From DUAG01 sp046756865 (GTDB lineage: Bacteria > Nitrospirota > Nitrospiria > SBBL01 > JAADHI01), in assembly GCA_046756865.1 (NCBI GenBank), contig JBHHXE010000101.1:1-7918 (forward strand): a stretch of 7,918 nt of DNA, in the 5' to 3' direction. Made by a program: the position numbers and the translations under genes. The notes below the pieces were generated by a model. That model saw only the letters and a list, made by a program, of their open reading frames with translations, did not search any database and was not told the origin of the DNA. Below are positions 1 through 5,468 of this stretch, in pieces (the first letter of the stretch is position 1; each line of letters begins with the position of its first letter).

Positions 1-26
1 CGAGTATGCTGGAATGTCACATGAAT

Positions 27-32
27 AAGGAG
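27..32 (+). promoter_or_regulatory. Ribosome binding site of rpmF
   Basis: AAGGAG lies 5 nt before the ATG at 38 and fixes that start. It overlaps a TAA at 26-28 that could end an upstream frame, but the 26 upstream bases are too few to identify that gene. Confidence 0.8.
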
Positions 33-37
33 AGATA

Positions 38-220
38 ATGGCACATCCAAAACATAAACAATCTAAATCGAGACGGGATAAGAGGCGGTCCCATCTGAGC
101 CTGAAGCCCCCGGGCGTTGTGCGCTGTCCTCAGTGCCAGGAACCGCGTATTCCGCATCGTGTCTGCATGAATTGCGGAACCTATAAGGGCCGGGAAGTAA
201 TCGCGGTGAAAGAGATCTAG
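38..220 (+). CDS. rpmF: 50S ribosomal protein L32 (zinc-binding type)
   Basis: This is a small structural protein of the large ribosomal subunit. It has 60 residues, the usual length for bacterial L32. The N-terminus is very basic (MAHPKHKQSKSRRDKRR), as expected for the rRNA-binding tail. Two Cys-x2-Cys pairs (C30/C33 and C43/C46) form the four-cysteine zinc site of the zinc-type family, so this is not a cysteine-free paralogue. The ATG start has an AAGGAG site 5 nt upstream. In many bacteria rpmF sits directly before plsX and the fab genes, as it does here (33 bp gap), which links ribosome and membrane lipid supply. A YceD/DUF177 gene often precedes it, but the 37 bases before it are too few to tell. 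Confidence 0.97.
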   Translation: MAHPKHKQSKSRRDKRRSHLSLKPPGVVRCPQCQEPRIPHRVCMNCGTYKGREVIAVKEI

Positions 221-253
221 AGAACCTCAACCCCTCCCTTCTGTAGAGGTAGT

Positions 254-1276
254 ATGAAAATTGCGTTAGATGCGATGGGAGGGGATCATGCTCCTGAGAC
301 GATAGTCGAAGGGGCTGTTCTGGCGGCCCGCGATCTGGGCGTCGAGATTATCCTCGTTGGCGACGAAAAGAAAATTGAGGCCGCGCTGACCCATCATGCA
401 ACATCAGGCCTGCCTATCTCGATCGTTCACGCCCCACAGAAGGTCGAAATGGAGGATACTCCTTCCTCCGTGATCCGAAAGAAAAGAAATTCTTCCATAT
501 GGATCGCAACCGAACTGGTAAAAAAATCGGAAGCGGTGGCCGTGATCAGTGCCGGAAATACCGGGGCCACAATGGCAAGTTCACTTTTTGTCCTGGGGCC
601 GCTCTCCGGCGTTGAACGCCCGGCGATTGCCACACTTCTTCCGACATTAAAAGGACAGGCGGTTTTGATCGATGCCGGTGCGAATGTCGATTGCAAACCG
701 CAGCATCTTTTTCAGTTTGCGATTATGGGGGACATCTATGCCGAAATGATTCTAGGTATTCGGAAGCCTCGCGTCGGTCTTCTGAGCATCGGTGAAGAGG
801 ACTCTAAAGGGAATGAGTTAACAAAAGAGGTCTTTAAGATGTTGAAGGGAAGTACTCTCTCTTTTATAGGAAACGTGGAGGGGCGGGATGTCTATTCCGG
901 GGAAACGGATGTTGTTGTCTGCGACGGCTTCATTGGAAATGTCGCGCTTAAGATCTCTGAAGGCCTTTCCGATGCCATTATCAAGTTCCTGAAGAGAGAA
1001 ATTATGGATTCCTTCATAGGCAAGGTAGGCTACTTCTTTTTGAAGCCTTCATTTACAAAATTTAAAAAGAAAATTGACTATGCCGAATATGGCGGCGCCC
1101 CCCTTTTGGGCGTGGATGGCATCACCATTATTTGTCATGGAAACTCTTCAGGCCGCGCGATTAGAAACGCGGTCCGCGTTGCCAGAGATTTCCACAAGAA
1201 AGGGATGAATCGGCACATCAAAGAGCAGATCGGAACACAGATGGGGCTTTCCGGGTCTTTGACTGAGGAAGGTTGA
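254..1276 (+). CDS. plsX: Phosphate acyltransferase PlsX (acyl-ACP:phosphate acyltransferase)
   Basis: PlsX transfers the acyl chain of acyl-ACP to inorganic phosphate, giving acyl-phosphate for PlsY in the first step of phospholipid synthesis. It acts as a soluble or peripheral membrane enzyme. The 340 residues match the usual 330-350. The N-terminus MKIALDAMGGDHAP (1-14) is the family signature. Other hallmark segments are ISAGNTGATMASS (98-110), the LIDAGANVDCKP stretch (138-149), NVEGRD (207-212), VCDGFIGNVALK (222-233) and the C-terminal YGGAPLLGVDG (279-289) with HGNSSGRAI (295-303). The ATG at 254 has a short AGAGG site (245-249) 4 nt upstream. It lies 33 bp after rpmF and 45 bp before fabH, so co-transcription is likely. 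The sequence appears complete, with no missing blocks. Confidence 0.97.
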   Translation: MKIALDAMGGDHAPETIVEGAVLAARDLGVEIILVGDEKKIEAALTHHATSGLPISIVHAPQKVEMEDTPSSVIRKKRNSSIWIATELVKKSEAVAVISAGNTGATMASSLFVLGPLSGVERPAIATLLPTLKGQAVLIDAGANVDCKPQHLFQFAIMGDIYAEMILGIRKPRVGLLSIGEEDSKGNELTKEVFKMLKGSTLSFIGNVEGRDVYSGETDVVVCDGFIGNVALKISEGLSDAIIKFLKREIMDSFIGKVGYFFLKPSFTKFKKKIDYAEYGGAPLLGVDGITIICHGNSSGRAIRNAVRVARDFHKKGMNRHIKEQIGTQMGLSGSLTEEG

Positions 1277-1298
1277 TGTTTTTTCATAAGGCATTTTT

Positions 1299-1325
1299 AT
1301 GATGACTAAACGGTTTGGTCGATGA
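1299..1325 (+). other. Eight-codon ORF overlapping the fabH start (possible coupling leader)
   Basis: A mini-ORF ATG ATG ACT AAA CGG TTT GGT CGA TGA encodes MMTKRFGR. An AAGG (1288-1291) lies 7 nt upstream of its first ATG. Its TGA (1323-1325) overlaps the fabH ATG (1322-1324) as ATGA, the classic arrangement for translational re-initiation. fabH itself has no clear ribosome site. The function is inferred and chance cannot be excluded for so short a frame. Confidence 0.35.
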
Positions 1326-2299
1326 AGGCTCAAGTTGTTGGGACCGGTTCCTATGTTCCTGAAAAGATCATGACCAACCATGATCTTGAGGGAAAGGTTC
1401 AAACGAATGATCAATGGATCGTTGAACGGACCGGCATTCGGGAAAGGCGGATTGCCGCAAAGGATGAATCAACCTCAGACCTTGCTGTGGCCGCGGCCCG
1501 GAAGGCGATGAAGGCAGCCGGGATCGGCCCGGAGCAGATTGATCTTATTATTGTCGCCACCTCAATGCCGGATATGTTTTTCCCCTCAACCGCTTGTATT
1601 GTACAGGATAAACTAAAGGCAAGCCGGGCGGCTGCCTTTGATCTCTCAGCCGCCTGCTCCGGATTTGTCTATGCCCTTTCGGTTGGAGAGCAATTTATCC
1701 GAAGCGGCGGCTCTCAGTATGTGCTTGTGATTGGGGCTGAAACGATGTCCCGCTTAATGGATTGGACGGACCGGAGCACTTGTATTCTTTTTGGAGACGG
1801 CGCGGGTGCGGTTGTCCTGTCGCCATCCGATTCGGAGCGCGGCGTTCTTTCCGTTCATCTTCACTCCGATGGAAAATTGTGGGATCTCATCTGTGTCCCG
1901 GGCGGCGCGTCGGCGATGCCCGTGTCTGAGAAGGTTTTGGCGGAACATCTCAATAAAATCCAGATGAAGGGAAGCGAGACCTTCAAGGTTGCGGTTCGGA
2001 ATCTGGAAGAGGTTGCTAGAGAGGCGCTGAGGTCGAATGATCTTTCGCCTTCGGATGTGGACTTTATTGTCCCGCATCAAGCAAATATCCGGATACTCAA
2101 TGCCGTTGTCAACCGTCTTGGCATCCCGGAAGAAAAAATGATTGTAAACCTTGAGCGGTATGGAAACACATCAGCAGCATCTATACCCGTGGCCTTGGAT
2201 GAAGCGGTTCTTGATGGGAAAATTAAAAAGGGGCATATCCTCCTTTTTCTCGCCTTTGGGGCCGGGTTGACCTGGGCTTCGGCTGTGATACGTTACTGA
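1322..2299 (+). CDS. fabH: Beta-ketoacyl-ACP synthase III
   Basis: FabH starts fatty-acid synthesis by condensing an acyl-CoA primer (typically acetyl-CoA) with malonyl-ACP, giving 3-ketoacyl-ACP. The 325 residues match the family's usual length. The Cys-His-Asn triad is intact: C112 in DLSAACSGF, H252 in PHQANIRI and N282 in RYGNTSAAS, nearly the E. coli numbering. The N-terminus (VVGTGSYVPEKIMTN) and WIVERTGIRERR (32-43) are also typical, as is the C-terminal FGAGLTWASAVIRY. The ATG at 1322 fits the family N-terminus but lacks a clear Shine-Dalgarno. It overlaps the stop of a short upstream frame, so coupling may drive its translation. It is followed 16 bp later by an enoyl reductase. Primer choice (straight or branched) cannot be read from the sequence. 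Confidence 0.97.
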   Translation: MKAQVVGTGSYVPEKIMTNHDLEGKVQTNDQWIVERTGIRERRIAAKDESTSDLAVAAARKAMKAAGIGPEQIDLIIVATSMPDMFFPSTACIVQDKLKASRAAAFDLSAACSGFVYALSVGEQFIRSGGSQYVLVIGAETMSRLMDWTDRSTCILFGDGAGAVVLSPSDSERGVLSVHLHSDGKLWDLICVPGGASAMPVSEKVLAEHLNKIQMKGSETFKVAVRNLEEVAREALRSNDLSPSDVDFIVPHQANIRILNAVVNRLGIPEEKMIVNLERYGNTSAASIPVALDEAVLDGKIKKGHILLFLAFGAGLTWASAVIRY

Positions 2300-2303
2300 T
2301 AAT

Positions 2304-2310
2304 AAGGAGG
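2304..2310 (+). promoter_or_regulatory. Strong ribosome binding site deciding a TTG start
   Basis: AAGGAGG ends 5 nt before TTG at 2316. The nearby ATG at 2323 is out of frame and meets a stop after two codons, so TTG is the start of the enoyl reductase gene. Confidence 0.85.
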
Positions 2311-2315
2311 TTGAC

Positions 2316-3122
2316 TTGAATAATGAATTTCTGAAGGGTTGGGCACTGGTTCTCGGGGCTTCAAGCGGTTTTGGCGAGGCCTGTGCTTTGGAGCTGGCAC
2401 GGGCGGGCATGAATATCTTCGGCGTCCATTTAGACCGAAGGGGAACACTGCCCAATGTGGAGCGGATAACATCGACGATTAAAGGTATGGGGCGGGAGGC
2501 GCATTTTTTTAATATCAATGCGGCAGATCCTGAAAAGCGAAAAGATGTCCTGGATGAGATAAAAAAAAGGCTGGCAGAGGATGAAAACAACGGCGCCGTT
2601 CATGTCCTCATTCATTCTTTGGCCTTTGGAACCCTGAAGCCCTTTATCGGCCCATCCGGAAAAACAATTATAGCCAAACCTCAGATGGAAATGACGCTCG
2701 ACGTCATGGCAAACAGTCTCATTTACTGGACCCAGGACATGCTCCACCGGGAGTTGCTGGAAAAAGGGGGAAGGATTTTCTCCATGACCTCTGCCGGTGG
2801 CGCTCGGGTCTGGAAAACTTACGGCGCGGTATCGGCTGCCAAGTCTGCGCTTGAATCTCATACACGACAATTGGCTCTTGAGCTTGGACCGATGGGGATT
2901 TCGGTAAACGCAATTCGCGCCGGTGTTACGGATACGCCTGCGCTGAGAAAAATTCCCGGCAATGAGGAGATGATCGAGATGGCGAAAGGGAAAAATCCCC
3001 GCGGCCGCTTGACCACGACCGAGGACGTTGCCGGAGCAGTTGTTCTCCTTTCGCATCCTCTGGCCCATTGGATTACGGGAAACGTTATCGGGGTTGACGG
3101 CGGGGAGTTCATCGTCGATTGA
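2316..3122 (+). CDS. Enoyl-ACP reductase, SDR family, FabL-like
   Basis: This enzyme likely carries out the last reduction of each elongation cycle (enoyl-ACP to acyl-ACP with NAD(P)H). It has 268 residues. The Rossmann motif is G14-A-S-S-G-F-G20, the classical SDR pattern, and not the spread glycine pattern of FabI. The catalytic pair is Y169 and K176, spaced Tyr-x6-Lys as in enoyl reductases and unlike the Tyr-x3-Lys of FabG. The second FabI tyrosine, ten residues before the catalytic one, is a serine here (S159), as in FabL. The C-terminal part (TDTPALRKIPGNEEM, NPRGR, VDGGEFIV) resembles B. subtilis FabL as I remember it. HSLAFG (100-105) recalls FabI. The TTG start is set by a strong AAGGAGG. 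Its place between fabH and fabD supports an enoyl reductase role; a ketoreductase of other use is the alternative. Confidence 0.85.
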   Translation: MNNEFLKGWALVLGASSGFGEACALELARAGMNIFGVHLDRRGTLPNVERITSTIKGMGREAHFFNINAADPEKRKDVLDEIKKRLAEDENNGAVHVLIHSLAFGTLKPFIGPSGKTIIAKPQMEMTLDVMANSLIYWTQDMLHRELLEKGGRIFSMTSAGGARVWKTYGAVSAAKSALESHTRQLALELGPMGISVNAIRAGVTDTPALRKIPGNEEMIEMAKGKNPRGRLTTTEDVAGAVVLLSHPLAHWITGNVIGVDGGEFIVD

Positions 3123-3127
3123 TCCGC

Positions 3128-3148
3128 ATGCTCTTGGAGCATATTTTT
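3128..3148 (+). terminator. Terminator-like hairpin after the enoyl reductase gene
   Basis: ATGCTC (3128-3133) and GAGCAT (3137-3142) form a perfect 6-bp stem with a TTG loop, followed by ATTTTT. It starts 6 nt after the stop of the enoyl reductase. The stem is short with 50% G+C, so termination is probably partial. It may act as an attenuator inside the cluster. Confidence 0.45.
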
Positions 3149-3149
3149 G

Positions 3150-3178
3150 TTGACATACACAGATGTTTTGATCAATAT
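3150..3178 (+). promoter_or_regulatory. Candidate sigma70 promoter for fabD
   Basis: A perfect TTGACA -35 (3150-3155) is followed after 17 bp by CAATAT (3173-3178), a weak -10 that keeps the important A2 and T6. Transcription would start near 3185, about 23 nt before the fabD ATG. It directly follows the terminator-like hairpin. Confidence 0.4.
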
Positions 3179-3207
3179 CGCGTTAAAAGAGTACTTACCT
3201 TTTAAAC

Positions 3208-4191
3208 ATGGAGCGGAGGGTGTCTGTAGCTTTTCTTTTTCCCGGCCAGGGTTCCCAGTATGTTGGCATGGGGAAAGATCTTTGTGCCCATTTTGATGTT
3301 GCGCGTCGGACTTTTGCTGAAGCAAGTCAGACCCTGGGTTGGGATGTCGGGAATCTCTGCTTTGATGGGCCTGAAGACCAGCTTAATTTAACCCAATACA
3401 CGCAGCCGGCCATCCTGGTGACAAGTATTGCGGTATGGCGCTGCCTCGGGGAACCGTTGCATATCGGTTCTTTTGTCGCGGGTCATAGTCTCGGGGAATA
3501 TACAGCCCTGGTCGCTTCCGGAGGCCTATCCTTTAAAGATGCTGCTTACCTGGTTCACCGGCGGGGCAGGTTTATGCAGGATGCGGTTCCGGAGGGAGAA
3601 GGGGCGATGGCCGCCTTGATTGGTCTCAATCGGGAAGCGGCTGAGGCGCTCTGCAGAGAGGCATCAGCGTCAGGGCCGGATAAAAAGGGACAGGTGAGTT
3701 GCGCTAACTTTAATGCTCCTGGGCAAGTTGTTATTTCCGGGGACCGCGCTGGAATTGAAAGGGCGATTGAACTGGCACGGCATAAAGGCGCGAAACGGGC
3801 CATTCAATTGGCCGTGAGCGTGCCCTCTCACTCCCCCTTGATGAAGGATGCCTGTATCAAACTGGCAAACGAGTTGAAAAAAATAGAAGGCCGCGATCTT
3901 CAGGTTCCTCTGCTGAATAATCTCCGGGCGCAAAAGGTTCAGACCTGGCCCGAAGTGAAAGCGGGACTGGTTGATCAGCTTTCTTCTCCCCTGCTTTGGG
4001 AAGAGACGATTGAATCGATGCGGAAAGACGGGGTTGATCTTTTTGTCGAGGTGGGGCCCGGACGGGTTCTTTCCGGGCTCTTGAAACGGATTGACCGAGG
4101 CCTTCAGGTGATGAATATCCAGGATGCTTCGGATGTCGAAAAGGCGGCTGCGGTTTTTAAGGAAAAAGGGGAGGGGAGAGGTGATGCCTGA
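3208..4191 (+). CDS. fabD: Malonyl-CoA:ACP transacylase
   Basis: FabD moves malonyl from CoA to the phosphopantetheine of AcpP, supplying the extender for FabH and FabF. It has 327 residues, slightly longer than the roughly 310 usual, mostly from a C-terminal tail rich in Lys, Glu and Gly. The nucleophile is S94 in GHSLGEY (92-98). H208 in VPSHSPL is the catalytic histidine, R119 in RRGRFMQ binds the malonyl carboxylate, and Q257 in LVDQL matches the oxyanion-hole region. FPGQGSQYVGMG (11-22) is the N-terminal signature. The ATG at 3208 lacks a good ribosome site; a GTG at 3220 would also fit the family N-terminus, but the GGAGG before it touches the codon. An 85-bp gap with hairpin and promoter precedes it. 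The 3' end overlaps fabG by 8 bp. Confidence 0.96.
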   Translation: MERRVSVAFLFPGQGSQYVGMGKDLCAHFDVARRTFAEASQTLGWDVGNLCFDGPEDQLNLTQYTQPAILVTSIAVWRCLGEPLHIGSFVAGHSLGEYTALVASGGLSFKDAAYLVHRRGRFMQDAVPEGEGAMAALIGLNREAAEALCREASASGPDKKGQVSCANFNAPGQVVISGDRAGIERAIELARHKGAKRAIQLAVSVPSHSPLMKDACIKLANELKKIEGRDLQVPLLNNLRAQKVQTWPEVKAGLVDQLSSPLLWEETIESMRKDGVDLFVEVGPGRVLSGLLKRIDRGLQVMNIQDASDVEKAAAVFKEKGEGRGDA

Positions 4192-4933
4192 GTTTGACGG
4201 CAAGGTGGCCCTGATTACCGGAGGGGCACAAGGGATTGGAAAGGCGGTCGGAACGCTCCTTGCGGAGCGCGGGGCGACTGTGGTAGTCTCCGACCTGAAT
4301 TTGGAGGCAGCCGAGCAGACGGTTTCTGAATGGACATCGCGGGGACTGGAGGCAATGGCGATCCGTGCGGATGTTGCCCGTGTCGATGATGTCAAGGGCA
4401 TGTTTGATGCGGTCCTTTCCCGGTATGAAAAAATTGATATTCTCGTCAATAATGCCGGCATTACCCGCGACACGCTTCTGATGAGGATGAAAGATGAGGA
4501 CTGGGACCTGGTCCTCTCCGTCAACCTGAAGGGAACCTTCAATTGTATGAAATCAGCCTTGTCCGCGATGTCGAAGAAGCGTTTTGGAAGGATTGTTAAC
4601 ATCTCTTCAATTGTCGGCGCTATTGGAAATCCGGGGCAGGCCAATTATGCTGCATCCAAAGCTGCGGTGATAGGCTTGACCAAGACCGTGGCGCGGGAAT
4701 ACGCGAGCCGGGGCATTACCGTAAATGCCGTTGCACCCGGATTTATCGATACATCGATGACTGAATCCCTTTCGGATAATGTGAAAGAGAGCCTGATGAA
4801 GCAGATCCCGCAAGGGCGTTTGGGACTTCCGGCGGACGTGGCGCATGCCGTTGCCTTTCTCGCATCGGCAGGATCAGATTACATTACCGGTCAGGTCCTT
4901 CACGTCAATGGCGGTATGTATATGAGCGGCTAG
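4184..4933 (+). CDS. fabG: 3-oxoacyl-ACP reductase
   Basis: FabG reduces 3-ketoacyl-ACP to 3-hydroxyacyl-ACP. It is a 249-residue classical SDR. Visible motifs are the cofactor loop TGGAQGIG (12-19), NNAG (89-92), N114, and the catalytic S142, Y155 and K159 (Tyr-x3-Lys), followed by PGFIDTSMT and VNGG near the C-terminus. The ATG at 4184 is chosen because a purine-rich GGAGAGG (4175-4181) precedes it and the protein then begins MPEFDGKVALITGG, as in the family; the frame is open further upstream inside fabD. The start overlaps the fabD stop by 8 bp, so translation is probably coupled. Oddly, the usual NADPH-binding Arg of the glycine loop is Gln (Q16), and an Asp (D37) ends beta strand 2, which points to NADH use. 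Confidence 0.96.
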   Translation: MPEFDGKVALITGGAQGIGKAVGTLLAERGATVVVSDLNLEAAEQTVSEWTSRGLEAMAIRADVARVDDVKGMFDAVLSRYEKIDILVNNAGITRDTLLMRMKDEDWDLVLSVNLKGTFNCMKSALSAMSKKRFGRIVNISSIVGAIGNPGQANYAASKAAVIGLTKTVAREYASRGITVNAVAPGFIDTSMTESLSDNVKESLMKQIPQGRLGLPADVAHAVAFLASAGSDYITGQVLHVNGGMYMSG

Positions 4934-4970
4934 TCCTGTGTCGCAGAGGACGGTGTTGTTGTTTGTTTTT
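4934..4970 (+). terminator. Weak stem-loop and T-rich stretch after fabG
   Basis: TCCT (4934-4937) pairs with AGGA (4947-4950), with an inner TG/CA pair and one mismatch, and is followed by a T-rich run ending in TTTTT (4966-4970). It starts right after the fabG stop. The stem is poor, so this is at most a weak terminator. Confidence 0.2.
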
Positions 4971-5004
4971 ATGTCTTGTCGAAAAAAGGCGGCGGGGCGC
5001 TTGT

Positions 5005-5020
5005 TAGGATTTAAAACCTA
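5005..5020. promoter_or_regulatory. 16-bp near-palindrome upstream of acpP (candidate operator)
   Basis: TAGGATTTAAAACCTA is self-complementary at 7 of 8 positions. It lies 56 bp before the acpP start, in a 143-bp gap with no gene. As I recall them, the FapR, FabT and FadR sites do not match it. The regulator, if any, is unknown, and no convincing -35/-10 pair is visible next to it. Confidence 0.35.
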
Positions 5021-5062
5021 CAGAAACATGACCACGGAGCCTGAGAAAAGTTCCATTACCAA

Positions 5063-5068
5063 AGGAGG
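5063..5068 (+). promoter_or_regulatory. Strong ribosome binding site deciding the acpP start
   Basis: AGGAGG lies 8 nt before TTG at 5077. An in-frame GTG at 5068 overlaps this site and so cannot be the start. Confidence 0.85.
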
Positions 5069-5076
5069 TGAAGAAA

Positions 5077-5307
5077 TTGGCAGTTGATGATCGTGTAAAG
5101 AAGATTATTTCCGAACAGCTGGGAGTCGAAGAAGGGGAAGTTGTCCTGGATGCTTCGTTTGTTGATGACCTCGGGGCAGATTCTTTGGATACCGTTGAAC
5201 TGGTTATGGCATTTGAGGAAGAATTTGGCATTGAGATTCAAGATGAAGATGCTGAAAAGATTCTTACCGTCCAAAATGCGATTGAATACATAAAAGAAAA
5301 GATCTAG
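5077..5307 (+). CDS. acpP: Acyl carrier protein
   Basis: AcpP carries the growing acyl chain on 4'-phosphopantetheine between all the enzymes encoded around it and hands it to PlsX. From the TTG at 5077 it has 76 residues (usual 76-80). The attachment serine is S36 in GADSLDTVELVM (33-44), the near-invariant helix II region. It is strongly acidic, with VEEGEV, FEEEFGIEI and DEDAEKI. The N-terminus MAVDDRVKKIISEQLG matches the family. The TTG is chosen because AGGAGG is spaced 8 nt from it; a GTG nine bases earlier lies within that site. Long gaps on both sides (143 and 161 bp), with a near-palindrome before and two hairpins after, suggest separate control of its level. This fits the high amount of AcpP that cells need, but it is inference. 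Confidence 0.97.
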   Translation: MAVDDRVKKIISEQLGVEEGEVVLDASFVDDLGADSLDTVELVMAFEEEFGIEIQDEDAEKILTVQNAIEYIKEKI

Positions 5308-5339
5308 CCTGTTTGTTTTTCCTGTTTTGCAGTTCTTAG

Positions 5340-5374
5340 CCACAGTATTACCCCGTAAAGGGAGAGTACTGTGG
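5340..5374 (+). terminator. Stable hairpin after acpP (possible partial terminator)
   Basis: CCACAGTA (5340-5347) and TACTGTGG (5367-5374) form a perfect 8-bp stem, with a possible inner CCC/GGG helix. Only TCCTTTCG follows, so it lacks a good T-run. It could end part of the acpP transcripts, protect their 3' end, or be a processing site. Confidence 0.45.
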
Positions 5375-5403
5375 TCCTTTCGTTGTGTTTGATGCAAGTT
5401 TGT

Positions 5404-5443
5404 ATGCCCGCAGGGATAAATATCGTATTATTTTGCGGGACAT
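5404..5443 (+). other. Second hairpin in the acpP-fabF gap
   Basis: CCCGCA (5407-5412) pairs with TGCGGG (5434-5439). ATG/CAT outside it (5404-5406 and 5441-5443) extends the stem to 9 bp with one bulged A (5440). The loop is about 21 nt and A/T-rich. It ends 25 nt before the proposed fabF start and could shape fabF translation or mRNA processing. Confidence 0.35.
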
Positions 5444-5468
5444 GCTCTGACAAAGGTAGGGCCTGGTT

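Noticed and set aside
1..28. End of an upstream gene (YceD/DUF177 often precedes rpmF)
   Set aside because: All three frames stop within 38 bases and none gives a recognisable C-terminus in so few residues.
1273..1303. TTGATG and TATGAT as a promoter before fabH
   Set aside because: The spacing is 19 bp and the -35 overlaps the plsX stop. A start near 1310 would leave a leader of only about 12 nt for fabH.
2430..3068. A 212-codon minus-strand frame opposite the enoyl reductase
   Set aside because: It has no domain I recognise and lies entirely inside a well-supported gene.
3670..4644. A 324-codon open frame on the minus strand across fabD and fabG
   Set aside because: Both + strand genes here have complete, intact motifs. 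The antisense product is rich in Ser, Pro and Arg without recognisable domains, as expected for a shadow frame.
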